A stretch of DNA of 64,000 nt from contig CALDLA010000007.1 in assembly GCA_937898415.1 (NCBI GenBank), positions 1 through 64,000 on the forward strand, read 5' to 3'. Under the pieces are notes generated by a model. That model ran no database searches, had not been told where the DNA came from, and saw only the letters and a list, made by a program, of their open reading frames with translations. Numbering within the stretch: position 1 is the first letter of the stretch; each line of letters begins with the position of its first letter. Below, piece after piece: positions 52,926 to 60,099 of this stretch. The stretch is from an uncultured Prevotellaceae bacterium (GTDB lineage: Bacteria > Bacteroidota > Bacteroidia > Bacteroidales > Bacteroidaceae). The position numbers and the translations under genes were made by a program.

Positions 52926-53362
52926 CGGTGCATCATTTCGCTGACCTTTTTCAACGTCTGCAGGAAATGTTCATTCTGCGCCAAGTCGATGTTAAAGGTC
53001 TTCATGTCGCGGCAAAGCTCGTCGAAGTCGCTCATGGTCTGACGAAAGAGGTCGGTGGGCGTCTCCAGTCCTACGTATAGGGGCGATGCCAGCAACTTCA
53101 GATAGACCACTTGCATCTTTTTCTGAATGGGTTCCGACAGTTCCAGAAGTTCCTTGGCCTCGTCGACGGTAATCTCGGTGAAGTGGTCGCGCACCAACTC
53201 CACGAGAGCATTCGTCTCATCGGTCACCCTAGCCAACTCCTTCTTTACCTTATTAATGGCATCGAGGAAGTCGTCCATGTCGAATGACTGGCTAGCCACC
53301 TCCTCGGCCTGCTTCCTGACCTTAGTATATGTCGATTTTATTTCTGCTATACACGTACACAT
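52922..53362 (-). CDS. Helical putative antitoxin of the RelE-like toxin
   Basis: 146 aa, almost entirely helical (KVKKELARVTDETNALVELV, VDEAKELLELSEPIQKKMQV, FDELCRDMKTFNIDLAQNEH). No DNA-binding domain is evident, unlike most RelE-family antitoxins. It has its own strong promoter at 53431-53462 and is coupled by ATGA to the toxin gene. I do not recognise a family. Confidence 0.65.
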   Translation of the reverse strand: MCTCIAEIKSTYTKVRKQAEEVASQSFDMDDFLDAINKVKKELARVTDETNALVELVRDHFTEITVDEAKELLELSEPIQKKMQVVYLKLLASPLYVGLETPTDLFRQTMSDFDELCRDMKTFNIDLAQNEHFLQTLKKVSEMMHR

Positions 53363-53430
53363 AATTCTTCGTTCGTTTTCTGTTTTCGAAGTAACAAGGG
53401 ACAGATACTGTCACCATTATATATCAGATG

Positions 53431-53462
53431 CAAAGTTAGCAACTTTCTGCGAAATCACCAAA
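53431..53462 (-). promoter_or_regulatory. Promoter of the RelE-like pair
   Basis: Minus strand: TTTG (53462-53459), 20 bp, TAACTTTG (53438-53431). Between it and the gene lies a GGGACAGATACTGTC inverted repeat (53398-53413), placed as an operator might be but also similar to other GGGACAG words here. Confidence 0.75.
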
Positions 53463-53485
53463 TAATTGACTGTTTTTCTTCTTCG

Positions 53486-54076
53486 CTATATCTCCATCAG
53501 GAAGTCGGGATTGATATGGGCGATAGCCACGGAGCAGACACCTTCGATGGTAACCACGACGCGGCGGTCTTTCTTGACGCGGTAGACGGTGCCCTCGACA
53601 CCTTCGAAGAGGCCCTGAGTGACTCGCACCTTGCGGCCAATCTTCTGGGAGAAGTCCTTGTTGCCGAGGAACATCACGCTGTCGTCCTCTGCCATGGCCA
53701 CACGCTTGAAGTTGGCCATATCGCGGTCGGTGATGGTGATGATCCTTGGCGGGAGGTTAGCCTCAAGCGGCGTCCACATCATGAAGCGCAGCGGGAGCAG
53801 AGGCTCGTAATGACGCTTGATATCCTTCAGGCGCTGCTCTTCGGCATGAACAAAAATCAGATTGTCGATGGCTGGCAGGAGCTTGCGCTTGGCCTTGCCG
53901 TTTTCGACCACCTGCTTCCAGGTCATGGGGAGGAAGGTCTCCACCTTGAGATCGGTGAGGAACTGGCGGATGGCGAGGGTGCGCTCTGGTCGCCCGTGGG
54001 CAATGCGCATGGGGAACCAGGCGGCAAAGGTGGGGGTCACTGCCGGAAGGTCATTTTCCGCAGCGGGCATCGTCAT
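53486..54076 (-). CDS. UpxY-type NusG-like transcription antiterminator, copy 2
   Basis: The predicted protein is the same as copy 1 along its whole length, including the optional N-terminal extension. At DNA level a handful of silent differences is confined to the last 150 bp (for example GCGATAGCC versus GCGATGGCC near 53520); the rest looks unchanged. The promoter and leader ORF are also the same. Directly downstream is a RelE-type toxin-antitoxin operon with its own promoter and then the gmd gene, not a capsule operon. Start chosen as for copy 1. Likely a recent duplication or gene conversion. Confidence 0.9.
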   Translation of the reverse strand: MTMPAAENDLPAVTPTFAAWFPMRIAHGRPERTLAIRQFLTDLKVETFLPMTWKQVVENGKAKRKLLPAIDNLIFVHAEEQRLKDIKRHYEPLLPLRFMMWTPLEANLPPRIITITDRDMANFKRVAMAEDDSVMFLGNKDFSQKIGRKVRVTQGLFEGVEGTVYRVKKDRRVVVTIEGVCSVAIAHINPDFLMEI

Positions 54077-54174
54077 TTTTACGGATGGCGATCGTGAATT
54101 TCCCGTCCCTGATAATCCAAAGGCACTGTCTGCTTGCGAGCTCACTCGTCAACATCACATCAAGAAATCGCCTG

Positions 54175-54182
54175 CAAAGGTA
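54175..54182 (-). promoter_or_regulatory. -7 element of UpxY copy 2
   Basis: TACCTTTG on the minus strand, same as in copy 1, with the same A-rich upstream stretch up to about 54220. Beyond it (54221-54320) are GATGGA/GAAGATG words and no gene. Confidence 0.65.
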
Positions 54183-54358
54183 CTACTTTTTTTTGAGAAT
54201 AAAGAAATCATCACACAGAAATTTGAAGATGGATGATGGAAGAAGGATGAAGGAAGATGTGGTTAGATGTGCGATGGATGATGTTAGATGGATGAAATCC
54301 GATGTCTGAAGTCTGATGTATTTATGTCACACAGAAGGCACGGTTTGCAAGAATAATC

Positions 54359-55045
54359 TTATTTTGTATAGATGTCAGCAGGAATACTGCCGGGTGTCGC
54401 ATTCTCTTGAAGAAAATCCCTGCATAGCACATGGTTAAGAATGTGACTATACACCATGCGGCGGTAGGAATCATTGTTTCTAAGACGAACAGAAGTCCCC
54501 GTTAAAGAGGTTATGACCTCAAAATGCCAATAGTTCAAAAAAGACGGAGCAGACTCCAACGTCAGGGTAACAGAGATATCAGTTTTTTCGCCAGGCTTGA
54601 ATGCCTTCTCTATTTTCTTGCCTATTGCATTGTGATACGCTTTGTACTGATCCTTGTTTTCCAATTTGTATTCATGAGGATAATTTGCATTATGCAATTG
54701 GGACACTCTATAATATACAAATTCTCCATCGTGTAGCCTATAGCAGCCGGGGTAATCATCCACATTTACATCTTCCACTCCATCCCAAGGTTTCTTTCCC
54801 TTGCCGTCCTGTATCCAGAGAGTATGCTCGGGGAGGAACAAGCCACCCAAAATATTCACTGACATGCCAATGATGTTACCCATGCAGTCAGGGTCCAGCA
54901 CCGCATGCCCATTAAAAGATTCTGAATTATCCGAGACCTTACCATCAATCCTTCGAGTGACACAAAAGTCTTCAGGTTTTAAGTCATCTATCGGAATCTT
55001 TTCTTTGTAAGCAGCATGGCTGACAATTACCTCAGGATATTGCAT
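54359..55045 (-). CDS. Unknown protein, third gene of a three-gene operon
   Basis: About 228 aa from the ATG at 55045 (MQYPEVIVSHAAY). It has a mixed alpha/beta composition with GNIIGMSVNILGGLFLPEHT and a conserved-looking end (LRNNDSYRRMVYSHILNHVL). No family is recognised. It overlaps the preceding gene by 14 bp, so it is part of the operon driven from 56365. Confidence 0.65.
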   Translation of the reverse strand: MQYPEVIVSHAAYKEKIPIDDLKPEDFCVTRRIDGKVSDNSESFNGHAVLDPDCMGNIIGMSVNILGGLFLPEHTLWIQDGKGKKPWDGVEDVNVDDYPGCYRLHDGEFVYYRVSQLHNANYPHEYKLENKDQYKAYHNAIGKKIEKAFKPGEKTDISVTLTLESAPSFLNYWHFEVITSLTGTSVRLRNNDSYRRMVYSHILNHVLCRDFLQENATPGSIPADIYTK

Positions 55046-55592
55046 TCTCAAATTTTGAGTCGTTCAACACATTCTGCATTCTCTCTGCCAAAACCTCGGC
55101 TGTTGTCGTGGCGACCAGCATGGCTTCACCTCTGTGAAGGACAGAAAAAGCCACCTCAGTAATATCAGGGAATTGAGTCACTTCCAGTTCTATCCCATTG
55201 TCAAAGGCCATATTGACATTTACAAAGTTGTTGGCCACGCTGTATCTTGCAAGCGACTCTCTGAAAGAAAGTTTTGACAGACTATGAGCTAATATTTTAA
55301 ATGAATTAAAGAATTCAACAGGCATTTCACCACCCTTATGGCTCATCAACGAATCCAACAAAGCCCTGTATTGAGGGTTTTGCGCTATCACCTTGTTCAG
55401 CGTCACGCTCTGCCCCCCTACAACTGTTTCCACTTCAGGAACTGCATCGCTATTCGAATAATATCTCACATTATCACTGGCGGCCACACTTGTCACCGCG
55501 AAAAGCATAAATGTCACCACGGTAGTTTTCATTTCCCTGGTTAATTCATGCTGCACAAAATACTCTCTCACTGTATAGGTCAGTTTTTTCAT
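55032..55592 (-). CDS. Unknown protein with one membrane segment
   Basis: 186 aa. Residues about 22-38 (TTVVTFMLFAVTSVAA) form a single hydrophobic segment, then an alpha/beta soluble domain (IELEVTQFPDITEVAFSVLH). The topology suggests a type II or bitopic membrane protein. It overlaps both neighbours (ATGA with 55589). No family recognised. Confidence 0.65.
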   Translation of the reverse strand: MKKLTYTVREYFVQHELTREMKTTVVTFMLFAVTSVAASDNVRYYSNSDAVPEVETVVGGQSVTLNKVIAQNPQYRALLDSLMSHKGGEMPVEFFNSFKILAHSLSKLSFRESLARYSVANNFVNVNMAFDNGIELEVTQFPDITEVAFSVLHRGEAMLVATTTAEVLAERMQNVLNDSKFENAIS

Positions 55593-56335
55593 TGCTTTTG
55601 CTTCATTGTGTTAATAATATCATCCTTCACACACCAATGAAACATATCAAAGAGAATCTGATTGTATTCCTTTGCCAGTTTCATCACATCATCCACTGAT
55701 ATAGTCAAATCTTTCGATTTTATCAAGGTCACCATTGTCAGATGGTCTTTCTTCACTGTAGCATCAGCTTTCTTAATTCCATAAACCACTTCTACCTCTG
55801 ACTTGCCATCGTCAGCACTATCCGTCCATGTCCACTCAAAACTATTCAGTGACTTATCACTGCTTATTCCCTGAGGGATTGTCTTCATCAGATCATCACA
55901 GAACAGACCGTTCATCACCTCCCTCATATCATATTCACGCGTATTCGTCGTAAAATAAAGAGCATTAAATTTTCGGACCATCAAACGACTTACCGACCTA
56001 ACGTCAATTGCAGCAAGAAAGTCCATCAATATATGCCAATAAGACTCTGCGTCATCAAATGACGTATAGGGAGGTGTGTCAAGCTTAGCTTCCGCATAAC
56101 CAAGACCGAAGTGGAAGTCTATGGTATGGTCACTGGAAAAGACATTGATACTTCCGCGATCCAGAAAATCTGCCGATTTGATTTCTGCGCCATTAAATTT
56201 ATCAAAATACCTCTGCAACTTTGATGTATCCACTGTAGCGACGTCTATAGCAGAGAACTCCACTGCCACCCTCACGTCTTTCAGGAATGTATTTTGATAG
56301 ACTTGATGTTCTACATGTTTGAAACTGTATGCCAT
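55589..56335 (-). CDS. TIGR04255-like family protein
   Basis: 248 aa. FKHVEHQVYQNTFLKDVRVA with VEFSAIDV, SVSRLMVRKFNALYF in the middle and a C-terminal FDMFHWCVKDDIINTMK resemble TIGR04255, a sporadically distributed family of unknown function often near mobile genes. It is first in an operon of three overlapping genes with a near-consensus promoter. The family call is by pattern only. Confidence 0.6.
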   Translation of the reverse strand: MAYSFKHVEHQVYQNTFLKDVRVAVEFSAIDVATVDTSKLQRYFDKFNGAEIKSADFLDRGSINVFSSDHTIDFHFGLGYAEAKLDTPPYTSFDDAESYWHILMDFLAAIDVRSVSRLMVRKFNALYFTTNTREYDMREVMNGLFCDDLMKTIPQGISSDKSLNSFEWTWTDSADDGKSEVEVVYGIKKADATVKKDHLTMVTLIKSKDLTISVDDVMKLAKEYNQILFDMFHWCVKDDIINTMKQKQ

Positions 56336-56364
56336 TTGTTCGCTTTAGTTTTTTTTAATGAATA

Positions 56365-56395
56365 CAAATTTAGTGCTAATCGCACAAAAAAGCAA
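56365..56395 (-). promoter_or_regulatory. Bacteroidetes-type promoter
   Basis: Minus strand: TTG (56395-56393), 20 bp, TAAATTTG (56372-56365). It drives the three-gene operon ending at 54359. Confidence 0.75.
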
Positions 56396-56439
56396 CAATA
56401 ATCTGCTGATTTATGATTCTTTATGCCTATAAACAAAAG

Positions 56440-56697
56440 GGGACGGTTGGCCCAATTTATCCAGTCCTCAAAAACCTTCACTCGAGTCGATTAGGGTCAG
56501 GGGTCTCCTCTGTGCGATGTTGACCAACTTCATACGAATCAGCATCTGAGATGACAGGGGACAGGTACGTGTCACGCTTTAAGAAGTAAGATGGCAGAAG
56601 TAAGATGGAAGAGCTGAGAGGTCTGAGGTCTGAAGTCTGAAGTCGGAGGTCGGAGGGGTAAACGAGGTCGGAGGTCAGAGGTCGGAGGTCTGAGTTT
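56440..56697. repeat. Repeat-filled gap
   Basis: In order: a GGGGACGGTT fragment of REP type, the AAAAACCTTCACTCGAGTCG stretch shared with 46983-47000, a long degenerate GGGTCAGGGG...TGACC element (56494-56523), GACAGGGGACAGGTACGTGTC (56553-56573), then GAGGTCTGAGGTC words of 7-8 bp to 56695. No gene is seen. Confidence 0.8.
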
Positions 56698-57262
56698 TAT
56701 TTCCCTTCAATTATTTGCTGATCAAGCTTTTTACAGCGTGATACCAATATTTTCACCAATTCTTCGCAGTCGTCGTATATGCTCTGATATTGCTTATCAT
56801 CAATGTAGTTGTTGCGATGAAGAAGTTCAATCCAATACAATGATTCTCGAGCTTCCTTTAAGGCAATGTACGACTTGGAACGGTAATCCGTTTTACTAAC
56901 TGCATTGATTGCCTCAGCATTAACTTCGTTGACTTCTGTCACGACTCGGCAAAGTTCATACAAGCATGACTCTGCTCTCACTGCTCCAGAAGTTGTTTTG
57001 CTCCGATGCTCGTGCCAGACCTCAATAGTTGGTTAGCTAATGTTGCCACCGATTGAAGGTATACGGGAACTCGTGAAGGCCGATGGCTGATGTCTGATGT
57101 CTGATGGCGGAAGGATGATTTACCTCCCTTCACATCATACTTCATACTTCTGCCATCATACATCCTGCTGGCAGCCTGGCTCAGGAGGTAATCATTTAAC
57201 TTGATTACTCTATCGCCAAATGACAAGCATTTGAGCTGGATTGCATCGGAAATCTCACTCAT
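56697..57262 (-). pseudogene. Four-helix-bundle (S23/IVP-type) protein, split and repeat-invaded
   Basis: The 5' frame (56978-57262) has SFGDRVIKLNDYLL and LANQLLRSGTSIGA, the N-terminal half of 23S-rRNA-IVP-like four-helix proteins. The 3' frame (56697-56981) has SKSYIALKEARESLYWIELL and DCEELVKILVSR, the C-terminal half. They meet with a 4-bp overlap in different frames, and about 25 extra residues lie around the joint. In the first half, RMYDGRSMKYDVKGG and SFRHQTSDISHRPS are translated from intergenic words (TGATGTC, CATACTT types). Probably inactive, or possibly two interacting halves. Confidence 0.65.
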
Positions 57263-57288
57263 ATTTTGTTCGATTGATGGATGAGGGC

Positions 57289-57567
57289 CTATCTTTCGTA
57301 AAAACTATTTTTACTATACTGTGACCAACGGAGATACATTTCCTGATAATGGTCCTTGATGAACTCGGAGATCTTGGCTATCTCACGGTCGTTAAGGACA
57401 CCCCGGTTCTGGAGCACTGTGTCGCCGTTGTTCTTGACAAAAAACTTAGCTGAGCCACCTTCGGTGAGCTTGCTATCGCTGGCATGGACGTGCATACATT
57501 CCACAACACAGAAGGAAGTGAAATAAAGGTAATAACCTGCTACCTTGAAATCATAATACTTCGGCAT
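57289..57567 (-). CDS. DUF4160 family protein
   Basis: 92 aa. The pattern MPKYYDFKVAGYYLYFTSFC, CMHVHASDSKLTEGGSAKFF, VLNDREIAKISEFIKDHYQE is DUF4160, with the conserved HVHA motif. The family is found in toxin-antitoxin-like pairs; biochemical activity is unproven. Third gene of a compact trio. Confidence 0.85.
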   Translation of the reverse strand: MPKYYDFKVAGYYLYFTSFCVVECMHVHASDSKLTEGGSAKFFVKNNGDTVLQNRGVLNDREIAKISEFIKDHYQEMYLRWSQYSKNSFYER

Positions 57568-57570
57568 GAC

Positions 57571-57792
57571 TCAGTCCTCCATATATTTTAGATTCTGCTG
57601 TAGGTAGCGACTGGCAATGGAGATCTCTATATCGTCCATCGTAGTTTCCAACACTTCACCATCGGTACTGAACACAACGGCTTTGTTTGGGCTGTTCAGG
57701 TTGAGCACATGGATGCGATCAGACTCTCGTGTGAAGGCATACCCGTTGATGATTACATCGGCCTTGTCGGCAATGGTCTTGATATCAGGCAT
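57571..57792 (-). CDS. Small partner of DUF4160, unknown
   Basis: 73 aa, beta-rich and acidic (ADVIINGYAFTRESDRIHVL, KAVVFSTDGEVLETTMDDIE). It overlaps the preceding gene by 8 bp and sits 3 bp before the DUF4160 gene. Probably the antitoxin-like partner; no family name assigned with confidence. Confidence 0.65.
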   Translation of the reverse strand: MPDIKTIADKADVIINGYAFTRESDRIHVLNLNSPNKAVVFSTDGEVLETTMDDIEISIASRYLQQNLKYMED

Positions 57793-58078
57793 AAGCTAAA
57801 CGTACACTTTTTATCGGTTTCAGGAAGGAGGTGGCATCAATGTATAGTCCTTCGAGAATAGGTTTGAGATCTATGTATTCCTCTTCCGGCTCGGCATTAT
57901 GCTTGTATTTGGCGAGCACTACCAAGTAGCCATCATCCCATTTCACGACATCCACGTAGCGTTCCAGACTATAAGGTGCCCTGAAACGGATGTTATACCC
58001 TCCGAAGCTAAAGGTTGTGAAACCATCAGCATTACTGAGAGCTGCTTCATGACTTATATTTGTTTTATTAGCTACCAT
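57785..58078 (-). CDS. Unknown protein, first gene of the DUF4160 trio
   Basis: About 97 aa from the ATG at 58078 (MVANKTNISHEA). A longer in-frame reading starts inside the REP at 58092-58119 and would add MGQQNRPPDLEG, which is translated repeat and unlikely to be original. The body (FTTFSFGGYNIRFRAPYSLE, DDGYLVVLAKYKHN) is beta-rich. It overlaps the next gene by 8 bp. Confidence 0.6.
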   Translation of the reverse strand: MVANKTNISHEAALSNADGFTTFSFGGYNIRFRAPYSLERYVDVVKWDDGYLVVLAKYKHNAEPEEEYIDLKPILEGLYIDATSFLKPIKSVRLAYA

Positions 58079-58091
58079 ATCATCTCCTTCT

Positions 58092-58119
58092 AGGTCAGGG
58101 GGACGGTTCTGTTGACCCA
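58092..58119. repeat. REP-like element, copy 8
   Basis: 28-bp copy (first arm AGGTCA) that begins the 165-bp block duplicated at 43688-43852. It lies 14 bp upstream of the preferred start of the DUF4160 trio. Confidence 0.9.
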
Positions 58120-58207
58120 TTTAAAGTTACTAATCCTAATTGTTGAGGCCCCACATGAATAAACATTCATTCACATGAGATTTAAACTCAACACCGCAGT
58201 CTGCGAA

Positions 58208-58648
58208 TTACTTGAATAATTTTTTTGTGCTTTCCTCAACCATCTCACTGGCAAGAATGCCATTGACAATGTGCTGATAGTCGCTCCCAGCGATGATGCC
58301 GGCAAACTCTACCTTGCCGTCGTTCATGTATTGGGCAAAATCCTCGTCTGTAATTGTGAAAACGTTGTCGCAGTCAACAAATGTGGGCATCGTGAACTGC
58401 GTTTTCTTCATATTGGTCACCTCGACGTATGTACGTCCGAAAAACTGCATGCGGTCTTTGACTTTGCCACTCTGTGAGGTACAGCAGTTGAATATCGAAT
58501 AGCCTTCAGCTGTCTTCACGCAAATGTGGTAATGGTTGGGAATACCTTGGCCTGCATCAGCCGGGAACTCCTGAGTGAACTTGTAGATGTCCTTCTCGCT
58601 CAACTCAAAGAGTTCCTGCTCTGTGGCTGTCGCCTTCTCATCGTCCAT
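58208..58648 (-). CDS. Putative toxin of the Panacea pair, unknown family
   Basis: 146 aa. HYHICVKTAEGYSIFNCCTS, RMQFFGRTYVEVTNM and NVFTITDEDFAQYMNDGKVE suggest a compact beta-rich fold. It lies 3 bp downstream of a stand-alone Panacea antitoxin gene, the normal place for a Panacea-neutralised toxin, but the toxin families paired with Panacea are diverse and I cannot name this one. The last 50 bp of the gene are copied at 43.8 kb. Confidence 0.65.
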   Translation of the reverse strand: MDDEKATATEQELFELSEKDIYKFTQEFPADAGQGIPNHYHICVKTAEGYSIFNCCTSQSGKVKDRMQFFGRTYVEVTNMKKTQFTMPTFVDCDNVFTITDEDFAQYMNDGKVEFAGIIAGSDYQHIVNGILASEMVEESTKKLFK

Positions 58649-58651
58649 TGC

Positions 58652-59236
58652 TTATACGGTGGCATTATACTCGTTCCACATATCCTTTGCGATGGAGAGC
58701 ATCTTAGGGTCTTCGTTGAACACGCCATAGCCATCATCATAAACCTCGAAAAAGAGGTTGGGATTGATGGGGAAGCTGCTCTTTTCGGAATCGTCCTCTA
58801 TACGCTCCTTATAAGCCTGCCATTCGGGGAAGTCGTGTGAGAGCGTGGAGAGGTCGCCGGAACGCATACTGCCATAGTGCTGGAGTATCAGGTCCATCAC
58901 CTTGACATCGGAAACAGAAAAAGCATCCATGTCGGGTGACTTGCGTGAACGGACCTTGTGGGTAGTCGGGTTGATATGAAGATAAGCATCAACCTCGGCC
59001 TGTGAGGTCTGCATGTTGGTAGGCAGACCTTCAAGGATATGCTTGGCATCGGTGGGTACTGGGCCAAGAGTCATGGCAAAATACTGATCTCCACTGACCG
59101 TACGGGCATAATGACGCAGGCTGTAGCGGTCGATAAGCCATAGCAGCTTGTATGCCTTTTTGAACCCCACCATCTTGTTTGGCTGATGAGAGGCTATATA
59201 GTTGAGTGCCTGTATAAGCTTTTTTGTTGTCTTCAT
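58652..59236 (-). CDS. Panacea-domain (DUF4065/SocA-like) antitoxin
   Basis: 194 aa, a stand-alone Panacea domain. LIQALNYIASHQPNKMVGFK with AYKLLWLIDRYSLRHYARTV, YFAMTLGPVPTDAKHIL and SDVKVMDLILQHYGSMRSGD with LSTLSHDFPEW are the domain hallmarks. It lacks the HTH part found in the protein at 6299. TATCTTTG near 59265 on the minus strand is a plausible -7 element. Confidence 0.85.
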   Translation of the reverse strand: MKTTKKLIQALNYIASHQPNKMVGFKKAYKLLWLIDRYSLRHYARTVSGDQYFAMTLGPVPTDAKHILEGLPTNMQTSQAEVDAYLHINPTTHKVRSRKSPDMDAFSVSDVKVMDLILQHYGSMRSGDLSTLSHDFPEWQAYKERIEDDSEKSSFPINPNLFFEVYDDGYGVFNEDPKMLSIAKDMWNEYNATV

Positions 59237-59323
59237 ATCCTAAATATCTCCTTATGCGGTGCAAAGATACGAAAAGATTCTGATACTTGTCGCAGATTGA
59301 ACCGAAATTTATCTTTTTTTTGA

Positions 59324-59351
59324 GGATCAGGGGGACGGTTCTACTGACCCA
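59324..59351. repeat. REP-like element, copy 9
   Basis: Copy with two changes (first arm GGATCA, and CTACTGACCC). The most distal REP; none follows to the window end. Confidence 0.85.
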
Positions 59352-59442
59352 TAGTTCACGAAGCTATCATGCCAATTTGCTATATATTGTTGTTGTACTG
59401 TTTGCATCTTTATAATGAACTGTAACAATGCACTACCAACTA

Positions 59443-59763
59443 TTAAATCTCCATCAGGAAGTCGGGATTGATATGGGCGATGGCCACGGAGCAGACACCT
59501 TCGAGGGTAACCACGACGCGGCGGTCTTTCTTGACGCGGTAGATGGTGCCCTCGACACCTTCGAAGAGGCCTTGGATGACTTTCACCTTGCGGCCAATCT
59601 TCTGGGAGAAGTCCTTATTGCCGAGGAACATCACGCTGTCGTCCTCTGCCATGGCCACACACTTGAAGTTGGCCATGTCGCGGTCGGTGATGGTGATGAT
59701 CCTTGGCGGGAGGTTGCCCTCAAGCGACGTCCACTGTCTGCTTGCGAGCTCACTCGTCAACAT
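59443..59763 (-). pseudogene. UpxY copy 3, NGN domain deleted, leader ORF fused to KOW part
   Basis: The first ten codons (MLTSELASRQ) are those of the leader ORF seen before copies 1 and 2. They join directly, in frame, to WTSLEGNLPPRIITITDRDM of the UpxY C-terminal half, which continues through the KOW motif (GLFEGVEGTIYRVKKDRRVV) to the normal end. About 390 bp encoding the NGN domain are missing. The open frame of 107 codons has no stop and the promoter is intact, so a KOW-only protein may be made. A few substitutions (FKCVAM, KVKVIQ) separate it from the other copies. Confidence 0.8.
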
Positions 59764-59782
59764 CACATCAAGAAATCGCCTG

Positions 59783-59790
59783 CAAAGGTA
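59783..59790 (-). promoter_or_regulatory. -7 element of UpxY copy 3
   Basis: TACCTTTG on the minus strand within the same leader and A/T-rich upstream stretch as copies 1 and 2 (conserved to about 59826). Confidence 0.6.
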
Positions 59791-59819
59791 CTACTATTTT
59801 TTGAGAATAAAGAAACCGT

Positions 59820-59885
59820 CACACAGAAAGCACGGAAATCACAGAAAAATCATTAACCATTAACCATGAATCATGAACCATTTCA
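59820..59885. repeat. CACAGAAA and AACCATT words
   Basis: CACAGAAAG/CACGGAAAT words followed by AACCATT/AATCATG 7-mers, as behind UpxY copy 1. Confidence 0.8.
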
Positions 59886-59915
59886 TCATTTCCCTCGGCG
59901 GGGGCAAAAACGCGT

Positions 59916-59981
59916 TTATTAATAAATAGCATGCAAGTTATTAATAAATAGCATGCAAATTATTAATAAATGACATCGAGG
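59916..59981. repeat. Three 22-bp direct repeats
   Basis: Units start at 59916, 59938 and 59960. The first two agree except for the last base (TTATTAATAAATAGCATGCA plus two bases); the third diverges after TTATTAATAAAT. Each contains the palindrome TTATTAATAA, and the first two also GCATGC. They lie 119 bp beyond the end of the DUF262 gene and may be protein-binding iterons or a decayed attachment or terminator site. Confidence 0.8.
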
Positions 59982-60099
59982 GGTCATTTATGGAGGTCGC
60001 GGTTCACTATTTCGGAAACGGGTTCGAAGTACTTCATAATTTTTGACACTAGAGTGACAAAAGAACAGATTCCTGTCATCCTAGATGGAAGATTCTGCC

